64,000 nucleotides of DNA from Echinarachnius parma (GCA_037951105.1 JBAMJV010001394.1:151893-215892), one strand, 5' to 3'; positions 47,622 through 59,700 are shown, counted from the stretch's first letter. Numbers and translations are program-made. The notes: generated from the sequence alone by a model not told the origin.

Positions 47622-48538
47622 CTATAATGATCATTCAAAATATAAAATCTAAAATTGTTTCAGACACAACTTTTAAAAGGAGCTGTGTGCATTTAATTAA
47701 TCGGCGGGAGAGAAGCGATTAAGAATCGATTGCGGCGCGGAGTAGTTGTAGGGGGGGGGGGGGGGGGGGGTGGGTGGGGTATTCGCCAATGGAAGGCTTT
47801 GTCCTCATTTCAAATGTGATTTAAAGATATTTGTGTTTGTATTCTTTGTTGATATTATCCCGAACAGAAGGCCTTGGCCCCTGCTTGCCCCCACTTTGAA
47901 ATCCTGGTGTCGCGACTGATTAGCAATATTTGGAGAAATATTGGGATTAGAATACAGATAATTATAATGTGTAGGTTGTAAAGCCTCTAGTCATAAGCTT
48001 GGGATACCATTACAGAAAATATATTCTATTGCGATATTGTGCAGAACAGTACCAATCTTACTGAACACAAAGAATTGTAACGTTAGTTCTGAACATTATC
48101 GATATAAGTGGGTTGAGTTGTTAGATAATTATACATAAGATTAATACAGGTATAGATTAAATATGAATGATATGCATAAATCATATGTGTCCGTTAAGCC
48201 TATTTTACTATGTGATTTGGTTGTTGAATAATCGGTTGAATCACAAAACTTAAGCCACTTTGTGTGAAGAAACGACGTAGAAAAGGTAATTGTGGAACTG
48301 AACTGACATTCCGACATGGAACGGGCATGGAACCCTCGTGATAAAAAACGCCCTCAACGAAATTTACATTAACAAAAATGCGAGTGCCAGAAGAAAAGGG
48401 CCTTATGAATGGATTACTGGATTGTTTATCAAATGCTACTATGAGACAGTTCATTTGTCGAATTACTTGAAGATTAATAATGCTTTCAAATAATGTGCTA
48501 ATGTAAATTAAGTGCCGCCAGTGCGTAATTTAATAAAT
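47622..48538. other. Intron, no exon or RNA gene seen
   Basis: AT-rich, with a G run at 47751-47770. A minus-strand frame at 48200-48454 has no recognisable domain and no supporting splice sites. Confidence 0.4.
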
Positions 48539-48950
48539 AGGCTACCCCCGGGGGGGGGGGGGGGGGCACTCAACTATATTGCTGTACACACGCGCGACCA
48601 AAAAAACGCGTAAAAAGGGTACTTTTTGCCGATCATGGCGCGTCACGCGCGTCACGCGCGTCACGCGTTTAGGGTGTCAAAAAGGCCAAAATCAGAAAAA
48701 AGGGTATGTTTGTGGAGTTAAACAAATACGCGTTTAGGGTATCTTTTTCTCCAAACTTGTTGAGAGCAATTGACGTAGACCTTGTTTAGGGGTATGTTTA
48801 GGGGGCAAAATTGTCAAAAAAGCACGCGAAAATACTTGAATAGGGTATAAATTTGACCAATGGATAAAACTTGTTTCGGGTGGGTTTGAAAAACCTGTGG
48901 TCGCGCGTGTGTACAGCAATATAGTTGAGTGGCCCCCCTGGGAGGCTACC
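48539..48950. mobile_element. Palindromic MITE with 8-bp target duplication
   Basis: AGGCTACC occurs at 48539-48546 and 48943-48950, bracketing an element whose ends are inverted: CCCGGGGG..GCACTCAACTATATTGC at the left, and its complement ending CCCCCCTGGG at the right. The inner arms share TGTACACACGCGCGACCA. The interior has a CGTCACGCG run (about 48638-48668) and spaced AGGGTAT words. The 8-bp duplication fits hAT or P-type transposition. No transposase. Confidence 0.8.
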
Positions 48951-49422
48951 GAATTAAAATGAAGCCATTTTTCTATTAATTAAAAATGAAAAACCTATTT
49001 ATTCATATATTTTAAAAAGGAAGTTTCCCTAAGTTAAAATGTGCATCAAATGAAAGAGATTCATGAAAGGGATGAAAGTACTAATAAGGATTGAATAAAA
49101 CCAAACAGTGAAAGTTTATGATTTTTGTTATTTTGTTTGCCTCCCTCTCTAAAAGGCAATTTGCCCAAATCTGTGATGCCGTCGTGAAACAACCTTCCAC
49201 TGTCATTTATGTTCATATTTGTCCATTCCTTGTGGATTTTGTAAAATTTTACCTTAAATGCATGCACATTTAACTCTTCTCTACCATATCTTAGAATAAG
49301 TCTTAGAGAAGAGGAACGATGCTTTTTCGTAACAAGTGACATTTTGGGAAGTTTTGTTGAACAGCTACAATAGAGTTGTTCTTTTGTGATAACACAGATT
49401 AGCAACGAGCAAACTAAGGTGA

Positions 49423-49933
49423 TATCTCACCGGGCTGGAGACTAGTTGGTGACTCGAGTCTCCGCTGGTCGCGGAGACGTCTCCGCGACGTCGCCGCGAC
49501 GTCTCCTGGAGACTAGCCGGGTGTCCGGGGAGTCGCGGGAAAATCAAACATGTTCGATTTTTTGGAGACTTTTTCAGTCTCTAGCAGGTCTCGGAGACGT
49601 CTCCGCGATGTCTCCATCAGTCGCTGAGACTAATTTTGTCCGCGACTGGGGATACGTCGCCACGACGTCGCCGCGACCTACTGGAGACCAAGGCGACTGA
49701 GAGGAGACGAAATGCGGGGACGTCTCCGCGACACTACTTGATGTTGCTTGACCCACTTTAGAGACCACGTGACTGAGTTCTTTATTATTTGGTACAGTTT
49801 GTTCCCCTTCCTCGGCCGTGTACTGCCTTGGAAGACTTCGCCTTGGTGAGATTGCAAACCATTTTAGGGTCTCCCGAGTCGCCGCGACTACCGCGACTGA
49901 TCAGTCGCGGCGACGTCTCCGCCGGTGAGATAG
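49423..49933. mobile_element. MITE-like element with iterated GTCTCCGCGAC palindromes
   Basis: The ends are inverted: TATCTCACCGG at the left and CCGGTGAGATA at the right. The interior is built of many copies in both directions of GTCTCCGCGAC / GTCGCGGAGAC and GGAGAC. Frames through it are repeat-driven. Architecture resembles the element at 4341-4933, though the motif differs. Superfamily unknown. Confidence 0.65.
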
Positions 49934-50342
49934 ACAAATTAAGTGCTCCCAATTTAAATTTTTAGAAGCCAAAATTCTTGCTTTTAGATTTTGAGTTTGA
50001 TTATAACAAATTGTTATTCAGCATATTAGACATCTGGATTTCCAAGATTCAAGAAGATTGAGACCGGATGGCATGAAAATCAGCTGGATTTTGACAGATA
50101 TTTCTTCACAACAATCTGTATGTATAAGCATGTTCATATGAACACCACATTACTACAGTCCCATCTATATACACTCATGTGATGCTGATATCATGTTGTT
50201 ATTCAATTGATTGAAGTCTTACTATGTGAATGATTTATATAATCTCATATTGATTAATAAATTACTGGATCCTCAAATGCACAAAGATTTAGACTGGATA
50301 GTAAGTTGGCTTTGATGGACATTTGTGAGTGTGACTTTTTAT
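49934..50342 (+). other. Possible 5' UTR of the LINE
   Basis: Unique-looking AT-rich sequence between the MITE and LINE ORF1. The 5' edge of the LINE could not be fixed and lies somewhere in this stretch. Confidence 0.3.
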
Positions 50343-50540
50343 ATGTTGAAACTGAAAGCACAAACTTTTGACTCTGAGTCTGAGATGGAAGAGGATCAGA
50401 GAAGTAGATCTTCAAAGCGTTCCAAACTTGTTGGTAGCACCAGTGGAAGCCCAAGAAAGACCAAGAAAGGAACTACCAACTCCAACAAAACAAAATCTTC
50501 AAAAGAAAACTTGAAGCTCAGATTAACCAAACCAGGCAGT
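50343..50540 (+). pseudogene. LINE ORF1, N-terminal part (interrupted)
   Basis: 66 codons from ATG at 50343, Ser/Lys-rich and acidic (SESEMEEDQRSRSSKRSK...), ending at the target duplication CAGGCAGT (50533-50540). Skipping from 50540 to 52262 keeps the same frame, so the break is entirely due to the insertion. A GTG further upstream keeps the frame open, but the first ATG is the simpler start. Confidence 0.75.
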
Positions 50541-52253
50541 CAGTGGCGTAGCGAGGGTCAAGTGATTGGGGGGCACAGCTGCGAGGGAGCGTAGCGCCCG
50601 GGGGGGGGGGGGGGGGGGGAGGGTGTGGAGGGGGGTGTCCCCCCCTCCCACAGTAGGGAGCTTTTGCAAATTTTTACTTGAAATAATGCAATTTGGTGCA
50701 TACCTTGGAAGGAAATTTGATAATACTGAATTAAAGAAATCATTTCCCTCATGATAAAGTATACACACACAATCAAACCTACGTGTACACACACACACCA
50801 GACTCAAATACTCTCACGCCGTATGCTTGTCTACATTTATTTGGGGGAAGGTGTGGGGAGGGTTCACCCCCTCCCAATTTTGTTGAAATTTTTGAAATTG
50901 GTGTTTAAAATATCACTGTAGAAGTATGGTCATTATTGTCTTTATCATTGTCTTAATCATGGGTGTTAAAATGGTATATAATAGTGAATCTACTCGTTAC
51001 GTATTTTAAAACGGTAATAGCAAGGAAAGATTAAGCCCGTGAGATGGATCCACGTGATCCTGTATACTATAGAGCCATCGATATAGTCTAGGGCATTGAG
51101 CTCCAATGGAACTAAGCAAAAGTGGAGGAGAGACATTGCGAGGAAGCGAAGCGACCGATTGGGGGAGGGTGTGGGAGGGGGTGTCCCCCTCCCACAGTAG
51201 GGAGCTTTCGTATTTTGGGGCCTGAAATTGTGCGATTTGGTGCACACCTAAGACAGAAATTTCACGTAATATAAAGTATATAAGTATGGAACCAAACATA
51301 CTTAATGACAAAGGAGGGGGACAATCTCCTCCCCTTTCTAATGTGGGGGACATAATATTCCAATTTTATTTGCATTCAGCGCATATGGACCGAATTTACT
51401 AAAAGATATATTATTTCAAATTATTTTATTTTCCGATGATAGTGTGCTATAGACATGATAGATGAGGGTCTAATAAATTTCGTATATATCAGTATTTCAG
51501 AATATGCGCGCGAAGCGCGCGGCAAAAATTAAGATTTACAGTCCTATTCAAACTAAAAAAAACCCAGCTATGCTCGGGTCCCTTGAATTAGTTTCAGTAG
51601 GCCTATGCTCAACTGATGCAGATATCGACTCTGGAAAAGATGTCTGGTGCTCCTTCAATCATGATCATCAACAATATGCCTAGATTATGCATCATGAATT
51701 AATGGAACGGGTGCATTTGGAGTGAAGAAATTAGTAAAAGAAGTTTGTCTTTACCTAGACATTTAGGACTACGTAGTGCAGCTATGCGCCTTTATAGCCT
51801 GCATGAAGGCGTCAAAATTATCTATAAAAGCGGGAGGCATATTCAAGATCCTAAAAGGGCCCTTGGTATGATAAACGATTTACCATGCTAGGAAGTTTGT
51901 TAGGCCTATACGCGCTCTATGTCTTCTGAAATGCGGTGAGCGTCGATCCTCGCGCACGGGACTGACAATTTGCATAAGGCGCTATATTGGAAGGATTCTT
52001 CAAACTGATATAGGTGCGCTATTGCTAGTACTAGGGAACGACTGTTATGTTCTTGGTTATTATCGTTGATAATGATTATTATCACACATTAAATAAAACG
52101 TGATAATAATGAATGATATACATTGTAGACACATTTGGCTTCATGTCGGGTCGTAATTTTTTTTTTTTTTTTTGCCAAACGATTGGGGGGGGGGGGGGGG
52201 GGGGCACGTGCCCCCCCGTGCCCCCCCCCCCCCCCCCCGTAGCTACGCCACTG
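50541..52253. mobile_element. Non-autonomous hAT transposon inserted in LINE ORF1
   Basis: The termini CAGTGGCGTAGC and GCTACGCCACTG are the classic hAT form. The flanking 8-bp duplication CAGGCAGT (50533-50540 and 52254-52261) is exact. The 1713-bp interior has no transposase. It repeats a G/C-rich block (GGGTGTCCCCC..CCCACAGTAGGGAGCTT) at about 50620-50700 and 51165-51245, has weaker relatives near 50850 and 51310, and holds long G and C runs near both ends (50600-50619, 52185-52204, 52221-52238). Confidence 0.9.
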
Positions 52254-52261
52254 CAGGCAGT

Positions 52262-53284
52262 AACCGCAGTTCAGATCAAGAATCAAATACAGAATCAGAG
52301 AGCCAGTCTGAGAGTCTTGATGCAGCCAACCCAAATCCTTGCATTACATGTGGCGGTACATGTGGATCTCAATTGACGAACGATGATGGCAGTATTGAGT
52401 GTGAAAGGTGTGACAAATGGTTTTGTACCGAATGTAGTTCCCTGTCAGCAGAGGAGTTTGAGCTGTTCAGCAAAGTCTCGGCGTCCCACTGGTATTGCCA
52501 CCATTGTGAAATGAAAGCACTAGAAGCTGTAAAAACTGACCAAATTGTGGAGGAACGCTGCAAGCAATTTCTCGGAGGAACTTTGGAAAGACTCGAGAGA
52601 TTAGAAGCAATGGGGAACAAATGGTCAAGGGTGGAGGAGATGTGCCAGCAACTTGAATCTGACATGAAAGATTTGAAGTCAACGCTACAACAAAAAGATG
52701 ACACACAACAACACGGGGATGTGCAACATGAAGTACTGGCCTCTACTGTGCAGTCGCTCTTTCAAGAATGTGCTGCAGAAGAACACGACAAGGAAAGAAG
52801 AAAGCACAACATCATCATCCAAGGCATGGCTGAATTCAAATCTGAAGATACAAAAGAGAGACTGTACTATGACACCGGTGGTGTTCGCGAGGTGCTGGAC
52901 TACCTTCAAGTTGACAGAGACGTGAAACGTGTGCAGCGATTGGGGAAAAAGAATCTTTATAGCGATGCAAGACCACGTCCTCTGTTGGTTGAATTTTCTA
53001 GCCCTGAGTCGAGCAGCGATGCAAGGAGAAAAGCCAGTAAGCTAAGACTTGGACCCAGCGACTACAGGAAGGTCTACATTCAACAAGACTTGACAAAAAA
53101 AGATCGTTTGTCAAGAAACAATCTGGTCAAAGAGATGAAAAGTAGACAAAGTGAAGGGGACAGAAGTTGGGTGATTCGAGGAGACAAACTTGTCAAGAGA
53201 AAGGAGCTACCAACCCAGTCATCCCTGAACAAAGAAGTCGAGGATGGTCCTCCAAAGAGCCCACGGCCTTTTCGGAAAGACTAA
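52262..53284 (+). pseudogene. LINE ORF1, main part: PHD finger and RNA-binding-type domain
   Basis: About 340 codons to TAA at 53282-53284. A PHD-type zinc finger lies near the start: CITC..C..CERC..CTEC..H..CHHC, eight metal ligands in the usual order. A charged, probably coiled-coil region follows (RLERLEAMGNKWSRVEEMCQQLE). Then comes a region opening RRKHNIIIQGM that resembles the nucleic-acid-binding part of LINE ORF1 proteins. The known role of such proteins is to bind element RNA; the PHD may direct chromatin contact (inference). No stop codons within this part, so ORF1 was intact until the hAT insertion. Confidence 0.82.
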
Positions 53285-56200
53285 TCAACCACTGTTACCA
53301 GAGGAACACAGCACCAGCACTAGCACTAGCACTGTACAGCCACATCCGCACACAGCACCCTATGGTAATAAATCAACTCTTACTTTTTTGTATACAAACT
53401 GTGATACATTGTCAAATAAGAAGGAAGAATTGGCTACAAAAGTGGAGCTCTTAAAACCTGATGCAATATCATTGACAGAAATCTATCCAAAACGTATTCA
53501 TCAAGACCATCCAATTCAACCAGTCGAGTTACAACTGTATGGTTACCAGATGTTCTTGCCGCCAAAGGCCAAAGAAAACAAGAGAGGTGTGGTAATCTAC
53601 CTGCGGGAAGGAATATCAGGAACTCTAGTGGACTTGGATGATGGAGACTTTGACGAATCAATTTGGATCCAGATAAACTATGATGATGATAATCTACTGC
53701 TTGGATGTGTGTACAGAAGCCCGTCGAGCAACTCTGACAATAACGCCAAGTTAATTACCCTACTAAACAAAGCGTGCAGGAGTAACGCTTCACAGTTAGT
53801 TGTAGTGGGAGACTTCAACTACAGAGGAATTGACTGACAAAAAAATGTCTCAGCAGGAGCTGATCGAAGGGATGAACAAGGATTCTTGGACAGTGTAAAT
53901 GACCAATTCTTGTATCAACATGTGACTGATCCTACTAGGGTTAGAGAAGGCCAAACACCAAGTCTACTAGACTTGATCTTGACAAAGAACGAGGACACTA
54001 TAGACGAGTTATCTATTGGACCGGCAATCGGAAAGAGCGATCACGTGACAATAACTTTTGAGATCGACATCAAGAATGAAGAAAAGGATGAGGAAATGCC
54101 TACAAGAAGTTACTACCATGGTGACTACGACAGGATGAGGAAATGCATGGGAGAGATAGACTGGAATTCAGTACTTGAAAATACAAATGGAACTCAGGCA
54201 TGGGAAATATTTGAGGACACTCTTCACAAATGTGTACAGGATTGCATTCCACTGAAGAAGAAGAAACCTAGGAACAAACCAGAGTGGATGACTAAGGAAG
54301 CTTTAGATGCAGTCAAAAAGAAAAGGAAAGCATGGAACAAATATCAGGATAGCAAGAAAAAGCTTCACCTAAACGAGGAACCTCTAAGGGAAGAGTACAA
54401 ATATAAAAGAGACATTGCCACTTCACTGATCAGAGAGACTAAGTCAAGCTTTGAAAATAAACTAGCTGAAGAAGTTAAAGAGAACGACAAAAGTTTTTGG
54501 AGATATGTAAAAAGGCAGACAAAGGCAAAGACAGGAATTCCTGAGCTCCAAACACACGATGGAAAATGCTGCAAAGTAGACCATGATAAGGCAGAAGCCC
54601 TGAACGAATATTTTGGAAGTGTATTCGTGGAAGAAGACATAACGACAGTACCAGACATAGAGAAAAATTGTGATGACTGCATTAACAACATTGATTTCAA
54701 TGTTGAGGACATTGATGAGCTCTTAATCCATCTCGACATCAGTAAATCCCCAGGGCCAGATGGTATACACTTCGTGTATTAAAGGAGACACACGCCGAGA
54801 TTGCTCAACCTCTCCAGATCATTTTCAGCAAGCTAATGAGTGAAGGCAAAGTACCAATTAAATGGAAGCAAGCTACAGTAGTACCAATTTTCAAGAAGGG
54901 AAAGAAGAGTGACCCTGCCAACTACAGGCCAGTGAGTCTGACATCCATAGTGTGCAAAGTGATGGAAAAGATAATCAGAAAATACCTCCTTCAACATTTG
55001 GAACGAAACAACCTTCTAAGTGATGAGCAACATGGATTTCGTAAAGGCAGATCATGCACAACCCAACTGATAGAAGTAGTGGAACACTGGACCAAAGACC
55101 TGGATAAAGGACACAGCATAGACTGCATATACCTAGACTATCGTAAAGCTTTCGACAGTGTACCTCACCAGCGACTTCTATGCAAATTGAAGTCATATGG
55201 AGTGGAAGGACATCTATTTGACTGGCTAGAAGACTACTTGTCTGAGAGATTACAACCGTTACAAGTGTCGGTGAACGGCTCATTATCCAGTAGCAAATCG
55301 GTGAAGAGTGGAATTCCGCAAGGCAGTGTACTGGGACCAGTACTGTTTATCCTCTTCATCAACGACCTACCATCAATAGTAAACTCAAACATGAAACTGT
55401 TTGCTGATGACACAAAGCTATACAGAACTATTCACACTGAGGAAGTTGCTGAACTCCTACAGAAAGACATCGATGCTGTAACTAAATGGTAAAAAAAATG
55501 GCAACTGCCATTCAACAACAGTAAATGCAAAGTACTAAGCTATGGAAAAAAGAATCAGAAACATGACTACTCGATGAATGAGGAATCCGCAGTGGTTACA
55601 ATTGCACATGACAATGAAGAAAGAGACCTGGGTGTCCTGTTCCAGCAGAACTTGTCGTTCAGTAACCATGCCGCAGATGCTGCCAAAAGAGCCAACATAA
55701 AACTTGGAATAATAAAGAGGTCATTCACAGCGCTACGTACCAAAGGATTCCTGAATCTCTACAAAAACATCATAAGACCAACATTGGAATACTGCAACTC
55801 TGTATGGCACCCAATGCTCAAGAGGGACGAAGACCTGTTGGAAAAAGTCCAGCAGAGGGCCACAAGACTTCTACCCGACATCAGACACATGGAGTACTCA
55901 GATAGACTGAAGGTCTTGCATCTACCAACACTAGCATACAGGAGACAAAGAGCAGATCTGATTCAAATATTCAGAATTTTGAAAGGCTTTGACAAATTTG
56001 ATGCTTCCAAATTCTTTCAATTAGCTGATGGTTCAAAAACAAGAGGGCACAAACTCAAAATCATAAAGCAGCACTGTCATACTAGACTAAGACAAAATGC
56101 CTTTTCAATTAGAGGTGTTAATAATTGGAACGCACTACCTGATGAAGCCGTTAATGCTTCGACTATCAACCAATTCAAGTCGGCATTAGAAAAGCACTAG
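53244..56200 (+). pseudogene. LINE ORF2: endonuclease and reverse transcriptase, broken
   Basis: Starts at ATG 53244, overlapping ORF1 by 41 nt. The endonuclease is recognisable from TNCDTLSNK, LTEIYPK, VVVGDFN and SDH (catalytic Asn, Glu, Asp/Asn and Asp-His positions visible). The reverse transcriptase shows FRKGRSCTTQL, YRKAFDSVPH, GIPQGSVLGP and the catalytic FADDTKL. The C-terminal region ends NNWNALPDEAVNA, usual for CR1/L2 elements. Breaks: TGA at 53835-53837, a one-base deletion near 54771 (frame change after GPDGI), and TAA at 55490-55492. Both stop codons look like single-base changes from sense codons. Dead copy of moderate age. Confidence 0.9.
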
Positions 56201-56458
56201 AAAGATCATCCCCTGAAGTATGGACCATATCTCAGATTGGATGGATCTTCAAAGAGGGACAAATAAGCTTAGCTTCCAGTCTCTACAAACAAGTAAACAA
56301 GTAAGTAAGTAAACATATTGATCAAAACTTAGAAAAATCATAATCCTCGATTGGATTATTCAAATCTGCCCAAACTCGCTGTTAGGTATCTAAAAGTGTT
56401 TCCTTTTCACACAATCTGTTTTAAGTTTGTATAAGCTTCTCATTTAAAATTGTATTAT

Positions 56459-56913
56459 TTAAAGGGATGGTGCAGTTCTGGTCGAACTGAATGATAGAAG
56501 TAAACTTCGTAAGTTATCATTACAAATTAATATTTATAATTAAATCATGGTTGAATGACAGGAAAATATGTACGGTCAGGTACCAGAGCTGGTTCCATTC
56601 AAAACGCAGATATTAACACAAGAGAGCGCCCTCCAGACATCATTAACAACTATTTAAAAAACTCCTTCGGTATGTTTCCATTAAAGGTAGGGATTATACA
56701 GACTTTTTCTTAAATTGTTGAATAAATGTGGGACACAAATTTATTCCAATCGAATATATTCATTGGTATTTAAACTCCTTCTAAACCGATTTTAATCAAA
56801 TCAAGTTTGTTTTATCTTTAAAAGCACATGGTCTTCCAAATATATCACTTAGGTTTTCAGTACCTAAATAACTAATTATATCTTGATGTGCCGAAACTGT
56901 ACTATTCCTTTAA
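56459..56913. mobile_element. TTAA-flanked MITE, family A copy 3
   Basis: TTAA-AGGGATGGTGCAG at the left and CTGTACTATTCCT-TTAA at the right, 455 bp, with GAGAGCGCCCTCC inside. More diverged than the copy at 57415. Confidence 0.65.
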
Positions 56914-57414
56914 CTCTTTAACTACAAAACAGGGATTTATGTCATTATTTGTTTTTAAACCGAAAGCAAATTAGTTTACATTAAATTATGATATTGAGTA
57001 CTTTATGAGGACGTGCGTGATTCAGTTTCTGTCTAAGAGCTCTTATGAATACATAATTATGTGCTGCATCTAATGTAGTGTCCTAGTATCATTGCCATGA
57101 AAACCTGTTGTAAAATTAACAGCGATTTAAAAATAAATTTAGGAATATATTCATAATCAGGAAGTACTGAACTAAACATACATGTATGTTAAATGATTTT
57201 GAAGTATGTTTGCAGAAGAAAGAACAATCATCTATGTTAAACATAGTTGGAACATTATAAGATGCAGTGTTTTATAGATAATAAATAACAACTTACACAT
57301 ATTTAGCGTTTCGCATGTACTAAGTTTGAAGAGGAAACATCAATTCAAATTAAGATGCGCTAGGTAATCTTTATTTTGTTAATTGAATGATATATCATAC
57401 CTGATGTTTGGTAG

Positions 57415-57961
57415 AGAGATTACAGTTTTAGTCAAACTGAATTTTAGTCACCAAAACCTCCACCATTTCATTACAAGCTAATAATTATAACTCAACCATG
57501 CTCAAAAGGAATACAACAATTCCAAACGACTAAGTAAAAAGCATGTTATCATTAAAAGAGAGCTGTTTCAAAATAAAGAGGGCGCTTTCAAAAACGAATT
57601 GGTTTAAACCATTTTCAACAAAATATTGCGCATGCGATGTTTTGTTGAAATAGTGATTAAATAGAGAGATAACCAACAACTATCTAAAAACCTCTTTTGA
57701 AAATTATTGAAAAGAAAAGCATTTTGAAACAAATTTAACGGCTGGTTCAAAATAATTGAATATTTGTGGGGCCCCATATTTATTACAAATGGTTATGTTT
57801 ATGGATATTTCAGCTTTTTCTGAAATGACTTGGATCAAATAAAGTTTATTCTGCCATTAAAATTGTATGCTCTTTCATATTTGACACTCAGTTCTTCATT
57901 ATCTTACAAACAAAATATTTTGCATAGCGCCCTCTCTACCAAAACTCAAATATCCATTTAA
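57415..57961. mobile_element. TTAA-flanked MITE, family A copy 4
   Basis: Left end GGTAGAGAGATTACAGTTTT, right end AGCGCCCTCTCTACC..ATCCAT-TTAA. Its right half is closely similar to 46030-46266. The left TTAA is eroded. Confidence 0.65.
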
Positions 57962-58117
57962 GACAATAATGAATATCTAAATATTGTAAATAATGTTCTC
58001 TGAATGTGGTCACCTGCATCCATGTGACTGTTGCCATTGAATGACAAGCTGCTGCAAGTTTTGGGCATGAAATGTAACTATTATTACTATGACATAACTT
58101 GGGCTAATTCTAATGAT

Positions 58118-58160
58118 TTTTGGGAAGTGCCCCGTTCCGTTATTTCTGGGCCACCCTGTG
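58118..58160. mobile_element. Single end of the mariner-like MITE family
   Basis: GGGAAGTGCCCCGTTCCG..GGGCCACCCTG matches the right terminus of the element at 34314-34843. No second end was found nearby, so it is a remnant. Confidence 0.75.
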
Positions 58161-58496
58161 TATAGTGTGGTGTGTTCCACTTAAAAAGCATGACATGACA
58201 GTGCACAGGGTAAGTACTATTAGAATTTAACATTTTGACATGTACCGTGATGTAGGCCTGTAATGTTCACCAATATCGAAGTCCACAATAAATCATCGCA
58301 CATTTCTTCCTTTTATACAAGACTTAGTTTCGGGTTCTCTAGAACAAGGCCTGGAATCCGGACTGGACTGCAGTACTGGAAGTCATAAATGCTTGAATTA
58401 AGTATCGCATTGATATATAGCGAGGTGTGATGTGCAATGCTCAAAATGTGATGTTTTTTAAACAGCAACGCATTTTAAAAATCTGGTTCGCAGTAC

Positions 58497-58568
58497 CTGT
58501 TTCAAATATTGTTGCTTTATCGGTTTGTTCGACGGAGGTTGACAATGACTGAGTAGTTGGTTCAGTGG
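58497..58568 (-). CDS. Thr/Ser-rich stalk exon of the receptor gene (72 nt)
   Basis: Acceptor TTCAAAAAAG and donor ACAG|GTACTG; phase 1 in and out; 24 codons encoding TEPTTQSLSTSVEQ... and ending IFET. Low-complexity Thr/Ser composition suits an O-glycosylated extracellular stalk between the sushi module and the membrane. It joins in frame to the sushi exon upstream and to the small exon at 47621 downstream. Confidence 0.6.
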
Positions 58569-59272
58569 CTTTTTTGAATAAGAAATAGAAATGTTATTAT
58601 ATAGTATCATATAATTTAATCCTTAAAATGGCAGTTTTGCGAATCTGCATCAGTGCATCTTCATACAGTTCGCGCCGTTTCTGGGAATGCGGGCATGTGC
58701 CCCATAAAAAAACAGTCCAGTAAATACATGTATCATAATAGCACAAGGGCAGACTGAGGAATAAAGACAAATCAAACTAGATACATAAGCACTGTAGTAA
58801 AGTGTCTCCAACTGCATACTTTCACACTATATACTATACACACAGTATTAATAGCATGTATATCTATAGCTGTTCTGTGAAATTCAGTGTTAGCATGGTT
58901 AGTGAACCATTTTTATTCCCATGAGAAAAGATTAAATACATTGCAAAAATTTATGTCAAAATACGTACTGTCTCTGCATCTAGCTGTTCTTAGTTTCAGG
59001 TCGAAATAGACCTAAAAATACATTTATAATAAAATAAACCAACCTGACATGAGTATTACATGAATTAACACTTTTAGAAGTCAATGCCAAATACTTCGCA
59101 ACTACAAATATTTGTCATTCCAAAGAGTGTAACCGTCGCACCAAGAGCACACATTTATCCAAATAATATTTACTGTACCTGTATTATGCTGACAATTTGT
59201 TCAAACTCCAATGTAATAAAAAGTGCACTTGTAAAGTGTCTAACTCCACACAAATTAATTTGAGCTTCCACA

Positions 59273-59374
59273 TTTCTCTTCCACCGTGTTGTCTGGCTTA
59301 TGGTAAGATAATAATGACAGGGTTAGATTTTTTTCAAATGCCCCTTTAGTATGACGATACCTATCATTGATGAT
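59273..59374 (+). repeat. Dispersed repeat, copy 2
   Basis: Reverse-complement relative of 614-712, about 85-90% similar by eye. Confidence 0.6.
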
Positions 59375-59700
59375 CATTCAGCCCGAGAGCGTTAATGAAC
59401 GGTCATAAACCTCATACAGTAATTCGTTGTAAAAGCTGACGCAAATTTTCGCCTCTTTAACCAGCAATGCAGTGTTATTTTTCAATAAATCTTTCACACA
59501 TCATTTAGACATATCTTGCAATGATTTGGGTATAGGATTAAGTCTCAATGTAATTTTGGGCAATATTGGACACTTTACAGGTGCACCTTTAAAATAAGTT
59601 TTACCTCTGCTATACAAAAACGATCTGGATCTGGATCTGGATTAGTCAACGATGTTTAATGTATTTACTTCAATGAGTAAACGTCAGGGTTGGGTTAAAG

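Larger units (their letters stand above)
50343..56315 (+). mobile_element. CR1/L2-type non-LTR retrotransposon, inactive, with nested hAT element
   Basis: Two overlapping reading frames in the LINE order: ORF1 (PHD finger plus nucleic-acid-binding region) and ORF2 (apurinic-type endonuclease plus reverse transcriptase). The 3' end is a short UTR closing in AAGTAAAC/AAGT repeats (about 56290-56315), a simple-sequence tail of the CR1/L2 kind rather than poly-A. ORF1 is split by the hAT insertion at 50541-52253. ORF2 carries two nonsense changes and a frameshift, so the copy cannot move by itself. It lies on the opposite strand to the receptor gene, in its stalk intron. Confidence 0.9.
56316..58496. 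other. Intron of the receptor gene with MITEs, no exon seen
   Basis: Outside the TTAA-flanked elements (56459-56913, 57415-57961) and a mariner end at 58118, this is AT-rich sequence without supported genes. Confidence 0.4.

Noticed and set aside
49365..49768. Overlapping frames on both strands rich in SPRPTGD / ETSRRRRGD words
   Set aside because: Produced by the GTCTCCGCGAC repeat array; both strands are open for the same compositional reason.
57380..57420. Donor-like CATCAG|GTATGA on the minus strand as a receptor exon end
   Set aside because: The sequence before it is the terminus of a TTAA-flanked MITE and the phase-1 frame stops immediately.
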